Origin: an uncultured Bacteroidota bacterium
GTDB taxonomy: Bacteria > Bacteroidota > Bacteroidia > Flavobacteriales > Flavobacteriaceae
Direction: 5' to 3'
DNA: 62,712 nucleotides
NCBI GenBank assembly: GCA_903838055.1
Contig: CAILWV010000055.1
Coordinates: forward strand, 1-62,712
The notes beneath the pieces were generated by a model that was given only the letters and a program-made list of their open reading frames with translations, did no database searches and was not told the DNA's origin. Numbering within the stretch: position 1 is the first letter of the stretch; each line of letters opens with the position of its first letter. Below are positions 43,279 to 52,061 of the stretch, piece by piece. The position numbers and the translations under genes were made by a program.

Positions 43279-43351
43279 TGACCCGACTGGGGCTCGAACC
43301 CAGGACCCCATCATTAAAAGTGATGTGCTCTACCAACTGAGCTATCGAGTC
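43279..43351 (-). tRNA. tRNA-Lys (anticodon TTT), copy 1
   Basis: 73 nt and identical to the copy at 43167-43239. First gene of the operon; promoter directly upstream. Confidence 0.95.
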
Positions 43352-43375
43352 ATTTTCATTTCTTGAACGCGGGTG

Positions 43376-43406
43376 CAAATATAAGGCGATATTATTTATT
43401 TTTCAA
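43376..43406 (-). promoter_or_regulatory. Promoter of the tRNA operon
   Basis: On the minus strand TTG (43404-43406) is followed by 20 bases and TATATTTG (43376-43383), a textbook Bacteroidetes TTG/TAnnTTTG promoter, then GCACCC. Confidence 0.8.
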
Positions 43407-43477
43407 AGCAATTTTGTTTTAAATTTGCCTTTTTTAAATATTATCTCTTAATGCCTTAGTTTATAAGGTTTTATTTT

Positions 43478-44014
43478 ATGAATAAAGTTGTTTTAATTGG
43501 GTACATGGGTAGCGGAAAGTCGATTATATCGGCTATGTTAGCACAGAAAACGGGAATAGAATTTATAGAATTAGACGAGCAAATAGAAAAAAAATGCAAA
43601 ATGTCTATTGCAGATATCTTTGCTTCTAAAGGTGAATTGTATTTTAGAAAGTTAGAAAGAGAACTTTTTTTAGAATTCTTACAAGATTCAAGAAAACTTA
43701 TTATAAGTACTGGCGGAGGAACTCCTTGTTATTACAATAACCACGAGTTGCTGCAATTGGATAATGTGGTTTCGGTCTATTTAAAGGCCTCTATAGACAC
43801 TTTAACCAAAAGGTTGAACATGGATAAGGAAACTCGACCTTTAATCTCGCATTTAAGCACTGAGGAATTAAGTGAATTTATAGCAAAACATCTCTTTGAT
43901 AGAAATTTTTACTATAACCAAGCAGAATTTAAAGTTTCTGTTGATAATAAAAGTGTAAAGGAGATTGTAGAAGAATTAATAACACTCTTGAATTTACCCG
44001 TTGCGTGTAATTAA
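43478..44014 (+). CDS. aroK: Shikimate kinase
   Basis: A 178-aa P-loop kinase that phosphorylates shikimate in chorismate synthesis. Walker A GYMGSGKS (residues 8-15), the shikimate-binding FIELDEQIEKK and IFASKGELYFRKLERE (Asp, Arg), STGGGTPC, and the lid with KETRPL. Monocistronic. Its last seven codons lie in the left arm of an imperfect 21-bp inverted repeat (43994-44014 with 44084-44104). Confidence 0.94.
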   Translation: MNKVVLIGYMGSGKSIISAMLAQKTGIEFIELDEQIEKKCKMSIADIFASKGELYFRKLERELFLEFLQDSRKLIISTGGGTPCYYNNHELLQLDNVVSVYLKASIDTLTKRLNMDKETRPLISHLSTEELSEFIAKHLFDRNFYYNQAEFKVSVDNKSVKEIVEELITLLNLPVACN

Positions 44015-44104
44015 ATTTATAATACTTTTTTCTATGATTCTACGTGGTTCATTATATTAATTTATAAATATTTGAACTTTTAATTAATTGCACCCAACGG
44101 GTAA
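43994..44104. repeat. Imperfect 21-bp inverted repeat at the aroK 3' end
   Basis: Left arm 43994-44014 (includes the aroK stop), right arm 44084-44104; 19 of 21 positions complementary and one more G-U in RNA; 69-nt interior. Each arm is followed by a similar AATT(A/G)AATTTATAAT stretch. Could be an mRNA 3' hairpin or a remnant element. Confidence 0.55.
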
Positions 44105-44152
44105 TTGAATTTATAATTATCCATTCTTCTGCAGCCAAAATAGGGGAGTGTT

Positions 44153-44650
44153 TTAATCTAAAACTGCATAACTATTGTTTTCTTCAAATACAACTGTCAC
44201 ATGTTCTAGAGAAGTAGTAGATAAGGAGATTCCTTTAAAATCGACTTTAATAGGGTATTTTTTATGGTTTCGGTCTACCAAAACTGCAGTTTTGAATTTC
44301 TTTAATGGCACTTCTAAAAAATGTTTCACTCCATACATTAAGGTCGATCCCGAGTTTAATACATCATCCACCAAAACGATTCCTTTGTTTTGGTATATTT
44401 CTTTAGCAATAGAAGTCGTAATATCCGAATTTAGATTTTGTTTGTTCATCGTTACCTCACAAAGAACTACTTCTAAAGGTGAAATTGATTGTAATACTGT
44501 AGCAATTTTTTCAGCAAAAATAAATCCATTAGTTGTAATTCCGGCAATAACAATGCTTTCTTCCTCTACGAATGTTTCGTAAATTTGATAGGCAATTCGT
44601 TTTATTTTATGCTCAATTTCCGCGTGGTTTAAAATTCTATTGGCATTCAT
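44153..44650 (-). CDS. Phosphoribosyltransferase (PyrR/type I PRTase family)
   Basis: A 165-aa type I PRTase with the PRPP motif GIVLVDDVLNSGSTLMYG, an N-terminal hood helix region and AGITTNGFIFAEKI. The family includes pyrimidine-regulatory PyrR and purine PRTases; the substrate cannot be fixed from sequence. Often found next to the S4 protein in Flavobacteriia, as here (68 bases upstream on the same strand). Confidence 0.85.
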   Translation of the reverse strand: MNANRILNHAEIEHKIKRIAYQIYETFVEEESIVIAGITTNGFIFAEKIATVLQSISPLEVVLCEVTMNKQNLNSDITTSIAKEIYQNKGIVLVDDVLNSGSTLMYGVKHFLEVPLKKFKTAVLVDRNHKKYPIKVDFKGISLSTTSLEHVTVVFEENNSYAVLD

Positions 44651-44718
44651 AGTGTTATTTTTTTGTAAAGATAAAAAAGAGTTCCTTTTTAATGGTTTGT
44701 TTTCTGAATTTTTATGGT

Positions 44719-45096
44719 CTATTCTGTCTCGGTATTAAATTCTAAATCATCTAAATCCCTACGATCTTTTTTTGTAGGACGACCGGTTCCAGTTTTTCTG
44801 TAATGTTCTTTTGATAATTTTAAAAGTTCTAAATGCGCAAACGATTCGGCAGGGGTGTCGTCTTTTCTGTAGATATCTACTAATTTAGCTCCCACACGGT
44901 TATCAGGAATATCTAATACCGAAATAATATGTACAATTTGGTCTTTTCTAAAAGTGATTTTATCACTCGGATAAACCTCTCTAGATGCCTTTGCCACTTG
45001 ACCATTTACGGTAATATGGTTTTTTTTGCAGGCCTCAGTAACCATATTTCGGGTTTTGTAATAGCGCACGCACCATAAATATTTATCTACTCTCAT
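44719..45096 (-). CDS. S4-domain RNA-binding protein (Hsp15-like)
   Basis: A 125-aa protein with an S4 domain at the N-terminus: MRVDKYLWCVRYYKTRNMVTEACKKNHITVNGQVAKASREV. The basic C-terminus (RKTGTGRPTKKDRRDLDDL) fits Hsp15, which binds free 50S subunits with stalled nascent chains. I start at ATG 45096; a TTG further up would add six residues before the invariant MRVDKYLW. Confidence 0.88.
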   Translation of the reverse strand: MRVDKYLWCVRYYKTRNMVTEACKKNHITVNGQVAKASREVYPSDKITFRKDQIVHIISVLDIPDNRVGAKLVDIYRKDDTPAESFAHLELLKLSKEHYRKTGTGRPTKKDRRDLDDLEFNTETE

Positions 45097-45175
45097 AAAA
45101 TTATCTAAAATCAACGTTAAATAGTTTACAAAAATAAATCAATATTGTATCTTGCGCACCTAAATTGGATTAATA

Positions 45176-46309
45176 ATGAATAATATTTTTAAAATACTTT
45201 CTGTTTTTGTTATTTGTGTGTTGGTGGCGTCTTGTTCTAAGAGCAGTACTACCGATCCGGAGCCTTTAAGAGATTATGCTACACAATATGCAACGGATTT
45301 GGCTTCAATCAATACTTACATTGATACGCACTACCTTACACATGATGCAGATTATAATGTAACATTTGACACTTTATTGCCAACAGGTGGACATTCTTCC
45401 ATAAGAACAGATCCTTCTTTTCAGTTAAAAGATACTACAGTTGCTGAGGACGGAATTAATTATAAAATATATTTCATTAAATTTAGAGAAGGTACTAAAG
45501 ATAGACCTACTCAAGCCGATTCGGTTCATGTTGCTTACAAAGGAATTAATTTATTAAAAAGCGCAACATTTGATCAAGCAATCACTCCAGCATGGTTTAA
45601 ACTGCAAGAAGTTATTACAGGTTGGTCTCATGTTTTAACTAATTTTCATACAGGAACCTATACACCTGGAACAGGAGGTAACGGAACTACTTTTGATAAT
45701 TTTGGAGCAGGTGTTATGTTCTTGCCTTCTGGATTAGCATATTATAGTAGTGCAGCAGGATCAATTCCTTCCTATTCGCCAATTATATTTAGTTTTAAAT
45801 TATATGAATTAAGATACCGTGATCAAGATGGTGATGGTGTATTGTCTAAAGATGAGAGAAGATTAAATCCTCTTGTTAATCCATTATTTAGATGGAAAGA
45901 AAATCCATTAGGAAATGATTATAATGGGGATGGAGCAATTGATACATCTACAACTTTATATGATTCAGATGGCGACGGAACAGTAGATTCTCCAGAGACC
46001 TATGATATTGATGGTGATGGTTATGTAAATATGTATGATATTGATGATGATGGAGATCATGTATTAACAAGAGTTGAGATTAAACAATATACAGATCCAG
46101 TAACTCTAAAAGTTCACTTATTTGGTTTTAATGGAGCTACTGCAGATGACCCTACAACTCCTTATGATGAAAGACAAGGAATTCCAAGAAAGTATACAGG
46201 TCCTGTTAATTCAACAACGCATTTAACAACCCCACTTCCTTCAGATTTTACAGATGCAACAAGATTAAGAAGGCATTTAGATCCAACTTGTTATCCTCCA
46301 TATGAATAA
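45176..46309 (+). CDS. FKBP-like lipoprotein with Asp-rich calcium-type repeats
   Basis: A 377-aa lipoprotein (VASC, Cys20). Residues 95-215 resemble a divergent FKBP-type prolyl isomerase (DSVHVAYKGINL...SATFDQ, then VITGWSHVL and FLPSGLAYYSS). Residues 225-305 contain thrombospondin-3-like DxDGDG loops (DQDGDGVLSKDE, DYNGDGAIDTS, DSDGDGTVDS, DIDGDGYVNMYDIDDDGD) that should bind calcium. It stands alone before a bidirectional terminator. Presumed outer-membrane folding helper; the fusion with calcium loops is common in Flavobacterium. Confidence 0.82.
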   Translation: MNNIFKILSVFVICVLVASCSKSSTTDPEPLRDYATQYATDLASINTYIDTHYLTHDADYNVTFDTLLPTGGHSSIRTDPSFQLKDTTVAEDGINYKIYFIKFREGTKDRPTQADSVHVAYKGINLLKSATFDQAITPAWFKLQEVITGWSHVLTNFHTGTYTPGTGGNGTTFDNFGAGVMFLPSGLAYYSSAAGSIPSYSPIIFSFKLYELRYRDQDGDGVLSKDERRLNPLVNPLFRWKENPLGNDYNGDGAIDTSTTLYDSDGDGTVDSPETYDIDGDGYVNMYDIDDDGDHVLTRVEIKQYTDPVTLKVHLFGFNGATADDPTTPYDERQGIPRKYTGPVNSTTHLTTPLPSDFTDATRLRRHLDPTCYPPYE

Positions 46310-46316
46310 AAAAAAA

Positions 46317-46346
46317 TCCCGTTCTGTTTAGAACGGGAATTTTTTT
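46317..46346. terminator. Bidirectional terminator
   Basis: TCCCGTTCT pairs perfectly with AGAACGGGA around GTTT, with A and T runs on both sides. It serves the FKBP lipoprotein and the convergent DUF4369 gene. Confidence 0.9.
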
Positions 46347-46348
46347 GT

Positions 46349-47065
46349 CTATTTTTTTTCTAATTTCTTTCTTTCCTGAATCAAAGTGTTTAGCTTTTTG
46401 CCATAAAGTGATTTTGCAATTTTGGGAGTCATCGATTTTTGAATGGTATCTAAATACTTCAAATTGATATCATAAATCTCAGCAACGGCTAAATAAGGCG
46501 CAACATCATAATCAGAATGATTTACAGCAAAGTTTGTAGTGTATAGGTATTTTCTTTTTAGTAAGTCGTCTTGTTCTTCTTGAATAGAAGCTAATTCAGA
46601 AGTGTTTTTAGATTTGAATGCTTTGAATCTTTTTTCAATTAATTCTAAATTTTGATCTACATATCGAGAAACTACTTTTTTGTATTCATCATATAATTCT
46701 TGATTTTTTGATCCTGATATTTTAGCATCTGCAGTAAAAAAATCTAAAGAAGATTCAATTTTAATATTCCCAGGTTCAACAAAAAATGGGAGGTTATTAT
46801 CAATGGAATTAGTTACTCCTCTATCAATAAATAGATACATCATTTCAGGAGAATCAATTTTTAAATCACTGCTAAAATTAGAATCGCCATCAATTTTAAT
46901 TGTATCAATGGCCACCAGAGTGGTATCTTTTATTCGTTGAATATATAAAGTACCCTTTTTAAATCCTTTGATAAATCCTGTGATGTGAAGATTTTTGTCT
47001 GTTTTTTTTTCAGAGCAAGAGAAAAGTAATGCTAGAGCGAATATAGCTACAAGTGTTTTTTGCAT
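46349..47065 (-). CDS. DUF4369 lipoprotein
   Basis: A 238-aa lipoprotein (LLFSC, Cys17). Residues 25-125 match DUF4369: HITGFIKGFKKGTLYIQRIKDTTLVAIDTIKIDGDSNFSSDL, ending in the FVEPGNIKI segment. The helical C-terminus (130-235) is a Bacteroidetes-type thioredoxin partner domain lacking the thioredoxin itself. Envelope protein of unknown function. Confidence 0.82.
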   Translation of the reverse strand: MQKTLVAIFALALLFSCSEKKTDKNLHITGFIKGFKKGTLYIQRIKDTTLVAIDTIKIDGDSNFSSDLKIDSPEMMYLFIDRGVTNSIDNNLPFFVEPGNIKIESSLDFFTADAKISGSKNQELYDEYKKVVSRYVDQNLELIEKRFKAFKSKNTSELASIQEEQDDLLKRKYLYTTNFAVNHSDYDVAPYLAVAEIYDINLKYLDTIQKSMTPKIAKSLYGKKLNTLIQERKKLEKK

Positions 47066-47094
47066 GGTTTTTTATTTTCGGCAAAATAATAAAA

Positions 47095-47127
47095 AAATCC
47101 TCAATTTATGATATAAAATGAGGATTT
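47095..47127 (-). terminator. Terminator of the M61 peptidase gene
   Basis: AAATCCTCA/TGAGGATTT with a 15-nt loop and a T-run on the minus strand. It lies about 150 bases past the stop at 47281; the gap between holds no gene. Confidence 0.65.
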
Positions 47128-47280
47128 AATAATTAAGATTTAGATATGAATTGCACTAATTAAAGTGTAATTACTCTTGGATTACAAGAATTGTATGAGG
47201 CATTTACAACTTTATTCGCTTAGCATTTACCAATAAGTGTATAAACAATAGGTGCAAATTCGTTTTGAAAAGACAGTTGT

Positions 47281-49134
47281 TTATCCTTTTAACCAAGCTT
47301 CTTTCAATGCGTCTTTAGAAGGATCTATAATATGATATCCTTCTGATTCTTCAAATGTTAGTATTACTTTTCCACTCAAGGTAAGTTCTTTGCCATCGCG
47401 TTTTATTTTCATAGTCACCACATCACCTTCTTTCCATTTTTGGGCATCAATCATCATTTCTGATATTTGATCTAAATTACAGACTTTACCATTAATTTCA
47501 GTTATAATATCGTCTCCTATTAATCCTAAATTTGTCAAAAACGGACTCAATTCTGTATTCGCCTTCACTTTAATTTCTTTATTAGAAGTCCCTGTAATTC
47601 CACCCGATTTTTTATTAATAAACGGATTGCTTGCCTTTTGAATTTTAGTTTTAGCAACGCCAACTTTCGCAAAATAATCCGCATACGGAATCGGAGTAGT
47701 TCCAGAAACATAAGTAGTTAAGAAAGTGCCAACTTCTGGGTAAGTTAGTTCGGTAATTTTGCCAAAAAGTTCGCTGTCATTAAATGGTTTTTTAGGTCCA
47801 TATTCATTTGTGAGTTTTTGCATTAAATCTAAAATTCCTCTTTGGCCATTGCTTTTTTCACGGATAATGATGTCTATACACATTCCTATTAATGCGCCTT
47901 TTTCATAAACATTTAAGTACTGATCTTTATACGGTTCTTTCAAAACGTTTTCACTCATTGTTGTGAATGGCATAGTGTCATTTAAACTTTTAGAACTACT
48001 GATTTTTCCAGCCATTCTTTTGTAAAAAGCGTCTTCATCAATAAGCCCTTGATTTACTTGAAATAGGTTGGCAAAATACTCTGTTACTCCTTCATACATC
48101 CATAAATGTTCAGACATTTTAGGAGCATTAAAATCAAAATAATGAATTTCATTTGAATGCACACCAAGCGGAGTTACAATATGAAAAAACTCATGTGAAA
48201 CAACATCTATTAATTGTTTTCCAAGAGCCGAATTAGGCATCATTTCTGGGAAAACTACCGATGTAGAACTATTGTGTTCAAGTGCTCCAAAACCTCGTGC
48301 GTCTTTTGTTTTCATATCCGATAGATATAACAAAACAGTATATCGTTTGTTAGTATTTATTGGTCCTAAAAATTTCTTTTGAGCGCGCATACATTTTTCT
48401 AATTCTGGAGATAAATCTTTTGCAGTATGCTTGCCATTTGGCGAATAAACACTAAATAAAATTTCCATTCCATCTACGTTAAATGTAGTATAATCAGGAG
48501 CAGAATACATAATTGGATTGTCTACCAAATCGTTATATCTTGCAACTACAAAAGTGTCCGATGTAGAACTACTGTCGGTATCTACAAGTGATGTAGCGCC
48601 AAAAAGTGCTTCAGGATGCGTCACCGTTACATTGTAAGTCAAATCTTTTTTTGCGTCAAAATAACCTACAAATCCGTGGTTGTTTAATAAAAAATTCTTG
48701 CCTTCCACAATGTTGGTTCCCGCAGGAGAAAATATTCCTTTGCCAAATCCTCCGCCACTTTCAATGTCGAAAGTATCGTTTACCCAATAGGTAATTTTAT
48801 CTAATTTAGTTGCATTTTTGATATTCCATGAATCGTCATCTAGTTTAGTAACTTCTAATTCCTTGCCTTTTGAATCGACAGCTTTTAAATCGTCAATGAA
48901 TTTACCATAATCATCCTCAGAATAAGTGCCTGGAATTATTTTAGGAATGTGGTAAACAATTTCTTTTGTTGTGATGGTAGGAGCTGCAACTGTTACCTGA
49001 ACTTTATCGTCTTTAACGTTGTTGAGGTCTATTACCACCGTTACTTGTTGATTTTTTTTGGATTGTGCAATTGCATTTGTTTCGAAACTAAAAAATAAAG
49101 TTGCAATAGCAATTCCTAAAATAATTTTTCTCAT
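47281..49134 (-). CDS. M61 family metallopeptidase with PDZ domain
   Basis: A 617-aa exported protein: signal peptide to about residue 24, an M61 N-terminal beta domain (30-200), the zinc peptidase core with HEFFH (VVSHEFFHIVTPLGVHSNEI, about residue 315) and downstream Glu in MYEGVTEYFANLF, and a PDZ domain (about 510-605, FLTNLGLIGDDIITEINGK). M61 enzymes are glycyl aminopeptidases; Bacteroidetes members are periplasmic. Length is typical. Confidence 0.9.
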   Translation of the reverse strand: MRKIILGIAIATLFFSFETNAIAQSKKNQQVTVVIDLNNVKDDKVQVTVAAPTITTKEIVYHIPKIIPGTYSEDDYGKFIDDLKAVDSKGKELEVTKLDDDSWNIKNATKLDKITYWVNDTFDIESGGGFGKGIFSPAGTNIVEGKNFLLNNHGFVGYFDAKKDLTYNVTVTHPEALFGATSLVDTDSSSTSDTFVVARYNDLVDNPIMYSAPDYTTFNVDGMEILFSVYSPNGKHTAKDLSPELEKCMRAQKKFLGPINTNKRYTVLLYLSDMKTKDARGFGALEHNSSTSVVFPEMMPNSALGKQLIDVVSHEFFHIVTPLGVHSNEIHYFDFNAPKMSEHLWMYEGVTEYFANLFQVNQGLIDEDAFYKRMAGKISSSKSLNDTMPFTTMSENVLKEPYKDQYLNVYEKGALIGMCIDIIIREKSNGQRGILDLMQKLTNEYGPKKPFNDSELFGKITELTYPEVGTFLTTYVSGTTPIPYADYFAKVGVAKTKIQKASNPFINKKSGGITGTSNKEIKVKANTELSPFLTNLGLIGDDIITEINGKVCNLDQISEMMIDAQKWKEGDVVTMKIKRDGKELTLSGKVILTFEESEGYHIIDPSKDALKEAWLKG

Positions 49135-49182
49135 AATTTTATATTTTTATATTGGACGACAGTTAAAGGATTTCGTTACAAA

Positions 49183-50118
49183 TTATATTGATTTTACAAA
49201 TTTTGTTATCGAGTTAATAAGTTCAGGAATAACAGGTAATTTTGGATTATTATAGGATTTTAAGTTGTCTTCGTCTACGGTAATTTCCTTAAAAATATGA
49301 TTCATATTTTCTATAATTTTCAATTCCGATTTTGGATTTGCAACATGCAATAACTCCGCATCCGTTTCAGGAACTTGAATGTCTTTAGTTCCGTTTATCA
49401 GTAAAATAGGAATGGTTAGTTTTTTTATTTCAACCTGCGGATTATATTTTATCCAAGAAATCATATAGGGTTGCACACTTTCTCGGAATAAGGTTGCCAA
49501 CATAGGATTTTTATTTTCAAAAGTTTTACCTTCTTTTAAAGAAGCCAATCCTTCTTGAGCAGCTTCTTTAATTTTTGGAGATTGTTTAACAATTTGTTCT
49601 AATAAAACCTCGTCAATACATCTTCCTGCACCAGCGATCGAAACATACCCATCAGCGGTATTTAGAGCAGCAACCATTCCTATAAGTGATCCCTCGCTAT
49701 GACCTGCAATGATTATTTTAGAATATTTTTTTTGCGATTTGAAATAGGTGATTACATCTTTGGCATCGTTTATAAAATCTTCAAATGAGAGCTTTTTTTC
49801 GTCTAACGTTTTAGCAATCATTTGCGCAAAAATTCTTTTGTCATAGCTAAATACCGCAATTCCGTTTTGTGCTAATCCTTCAGCTAAAAATTTCAAGGAA
49901 TTGTTTATGCCACCAACAGTGCTATTTCCGCTGCGGTTTGTAGGTCCAGAACCTGCAATAAGAATTACCAATTTAGTTTTTATAGTAACTTTTTCTGGAG
50001 AAAAAAGTGTTCCTTTTATTAAAGAATTCACTTCAATTTCCTCGGTAGTGTTATTGTTTTCTTGTGAAAATGTAGCAGTTACTACAAATAAAAGGAGTAG
50101 GAAAATAGGGTTTTTCAT
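49183..50118 (-). CDS. Exported alpha/beta hydrolase
   Basis: A 311-aa protein with a signal peptide (KNPIFLLLLFVVTATFSQ); ATG 50118 is chosen since it begins there. Catalytic triad: Ser in GHSEGS, Asp in INGTKDIQVP and His in NMNHIFK; oxyanion loop LIAGSGPTNRSG. Acyl-peptidase/esterase-like fold of the BAAT or S9-related group. Periplasmic hydrolase; substrate unknown. It follows the DUF2805 gene on the same strand (110-base gap). Confidence 0.85.
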   Translation of the reverse strand: MKNPIFLLLLFVVTATFSQENNNTTEEIEVNSLIKGTLFSPEKVTIKTKLVILIAGSGPTNRSGNSTVGGINNSLKFLAEGLAQNGIAVFSYDKRIFAQMIAKTLDEKKLSFEDFINDAKDVITYFKSQKKYSKIIIAGHSEGSLIGMVAALNTADGYVSIAGAGRCIDEVLLEQIVKQSPKIKEAAQEGLASLKEGKTFENKNPMLATLFRESVQPYMISWIKYNPQVEIKKLTIPILLINGTKDIQVPETDAELLHVANPKSELKIIENMNHIFKEITVDEDNLKSYNNPKLPVIPELINSITKFVKSI

Positions 50119-50228
50119 AAAGTTGAATTTAAGTGCTAATTTACGATTTTGCAACAAAATTCAAGCTTTAAAAAGGAGTAATTATATTTCTTTTGAAAAA
50201 TGGAAAACGGATTTAGAAAAAATATTCT

Positions 50229-50504
50229 TTAATCTAATTTATTTTTCATGTAATATTTGCCGTCTAAATCGTCAAAATCATCAGCAACCATAGGTTTTGG
50301 TTTTGGTTTACTTGCTGTAGCTTTCTTTTTCCAAAGTTCAAAATTATCTTTAGACAAGCGTTTGCGCATTAATTCTGTAACCTCATTTTCGGTTATTCCA
50401 AATTCTGCTTTTAATACTTCAAAAGGTTTTTTTTCCTCTTGGGCCATGCTAACCACGCGTTCTATTTGCTCTTGGCTTAGCTCAACTCTTTTACTTTTTT
50501 TCAT
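50229..50504 (-). CDS. DUF2805 / TIGR03643 protein
   Basis: A 91-aa protein matching the small DUF2805 family: ERVVSMAQEEKKPFEVLKAEFGITENEVTELMRKRLSKDNFELWKKK, a homeodomain-like helical segment, then a Lys-Pro spacer and acidic tail. The fold suggests nucleic-acid binding; function is not established. Single gene. Confidence 0.85.
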   Translation of the reverse strand: MKKSKRVELSQEQIERVVSMAQEEKKPFEVLKAEFGITENEVTELMRKRLSKDNFELWKKKATASKPKPKPMVADDFDDLDGKYYMKNKLD

Positions 50505-50635
50505 TAGTCGAAAAGTACTATTAATGTTAATTAAATATCAATATCAATTTACCTACCAATATTAATAAAAATTTTAATTACTTTTTAAAAACAATATAAA
50601 TTTATTTTTTAATTTCTGTAAAATGGCAATTTTAA

Positions 50636-51238
50636 TTATTTAATTATCCGAAAAGTAAGATTAATCCTCGGTTTTATTTCCTTAGCAGTTTTTGGAATTT
50701 GGTGTTTCCAATAATGTTGGGTTTCTCCTTTCATTAACAACAAACTTCCATTTTGCAAAGTTAATTTAAGTTTAGCGTCAGAAATAGTATTGTGTTGTAA
50801 GTGAAAACTTCTTTCAGCTCCAAAGCTTACTGAAGCAATTACGGGATTTCGTCCTAGTTCCTTCTCGTTATCAGCGTGCCAGCCATTACTGTCTTTTCCG
50901 TCCCGATATAAATTTAGCAGCACTGTAGTGAAATTCTCCTTGCAGATTTCTTCAACTTCATTTTTAATAAATGTCAATAATGAATTCCAAGAATGTGGTT
51001 GCATAACTATATTTGAATAGGAGTAGGGCTTGCCTTCATTTCCAAAAAGAGCCGTTAATCTAGGTTGTGGATGGGTTTTTCCAAAAACTGTTATTTCATC
51101 TTGTTGCCACGGAATTTCATGGTATAATTTGTTAAATAACTCTTTAGCTTGAAGAGTATTAAAGAAATTTGGATAATATTCAACTATTCCATTCGGTATA
51201 TCGAAAGTAATTTTATCGGAAGGAAATAATGAATTCAT
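50636..51238 (-). CDS. AlkB-like 2-oxoglutarate/Fe(II) dioxygenase
   Basis: A 200-aa dioxygenase. The iron ligands are seen in NGWHADNEKELG (His-x-Asp) and ETQHYWKHQIPK (second His), with the 2-oxoglutarate arginines in KPRINLTFR. N-terminal PYSYSN and QPRLTALFG match AlkB homologues of the ABH2/ABH3 type. It likely repairs alkylated bases by oxidative dealkylation. Monocistronic. Confidence 0.92.
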   Translation of the reverse strand: MNSLFPSDKITFDIPNGIVEYYPNFFNTLQAKELFNKLYHEIPWQQDEITVFGKTHPQPRLTALFGNEGKPYSYSNIVMQPHSWNSLLTFIKNEVEEICKENFTTVLLNLYRDGKDSNGWHADNEKELGRNPVIASVSFGAERSFHLQHNTISDAKLKLTLQNGSLLLMKGETQHYWKHQIPKTAKEIKPRINLTFRIIK

Positions 51239-51292
51239 ATTCTTTAATAATTATAACTGCCTACTAAGCATCGGTTCCTTATTAATGCAACG

Positions 51293-51523
51293 TTATTTGC
51301 TTCTAAAATGTTTGTTTAAAAAATAAACATTAACCCCTAAAATAAAGGTGTTTGTTATTATAATTGGCCATGAAATAGCTAGCATTATTCCGTAAGCAAT
51401 AAATAGTATTGCACCAATTGAATTGATAATTCTCAATGTATTTATGTTTTTCATTAAAAATGAAATCATTAATACTAGTGACGCAGCATAACCAACCCAT
51501 TCAGTTAATGAAATAGTAAACAT
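51293..51523 (-). CDS. Three-helix YgjV/SemiSWEET-like membrane protein
   Basis: A 76-aa protein with three transmembrane helices (about 5-23, 27-45, 49-68), fitting half-SWEET architecture: TEWVGYAASLVLMISFLMKNINTLRIINSIGAILFIAYG. Relatives are sometimes named uroporphyrinogen decarboxylase, which is baseless. May form dimers as a small-solute carrier; not proven. Confidence 0.72.
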   Translation of the reverse strand: MFTISLTEWVGYAASLVLMISFLMKNINTLRIINSIGAILFIAYGIMLAISWPIIITNTFILGVNVYFLNKHFRSK

Positions 51524-51737
51524 ATTTTTTTTATTTAGTGATTACAAATATAAGATTTTGCAATTTATAAGTTGTCTTAAATCAGCTTTCATATTTAAGT
51601 TAAAAATTTAATATTATTTGATAATAAATTTATGATAAGTTTAAGTTTTATTTATGTTTATTTAGGGAATAATTTTAAACCATTCAACTAAATTTGTAAT
51701 AGAAATTTAAACAATTATTAATTCAAAAACAAAAAAA

Positions 51738-51926
51738 ATGAAAAAGTTAATTTCAATGATGGCAGTAGTTACTATCTTATTTTCAGGAACAGTAAACGCT
51801 CAACAAAAACCAGAAGCTAAAAAAGAAGCTCCTAAAACTGAGAAAAAAGAAGCGAAAGCTGAGAAAAAAGAAGCAAAAGCAGAAAAAAAAGCTGCTAAAA
51901 AAGAAGAAACTAAAAAACAAATGTAA
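51738..51926 (+). CDS. Small exported Lys/Ala/Glu-repeat protein
   Basis: A 62-aa protein: signal peptide (KKLISMMAVVTILFSGTVNAQ) followed by a mature 41-residue peptide consisting of repeats such as EKKEAKA and AEKKAAK. It should form a single charged helix in the periplasm. A classic terminator follows (51952-51979). Similar Lys/Ala-rich peptides occur in acid- or stress-induced exported proteins; no domain is recognised. Confidence 0.7.
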   Translation: MKKLISMMAVVTILFSGTVNAQQKPEAKKEAPKTEKKEAKAEKKEAKAEKKAAKKEETKKQM

Positions 51927-51951
51927 TATTGTTTTTTTAAATTCTGATTTG

Positions 51952-51979
51952 AAGTGTCCAAGAAATTGGGCACTTTTTT
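51952..51979 (+). terminator. Terminator of the Lys-rich small protein gene
   Basis: AAGTGTCC pairs with GGGCACTT (one U-G pair) around an 8-nt loop and is followed by a T-run. Confidence 0.85.
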
Positions 51980-52061
51980 GTTTTAAATTTTGTAAGATAA
52001 TTTTCAAATTATATCCTTCGTAAGGAAAACTTTCCGAACTTTGTTTTCAAAAAATAATTCT

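Noticed and set aside
51293..51523. Uroporphyrinogen decarboxylase label used for relatives of this protein
   Set aside because: Three transmembrane helices in 76 aa cannot be that enzyme.
51783..52007. Minus-strand ORF rich in Phe and Ser
   Set aside because: It is the mirror of the Lys/Glu repeat coding sequence; the plus-strand gene has a signal peptide and terminator.
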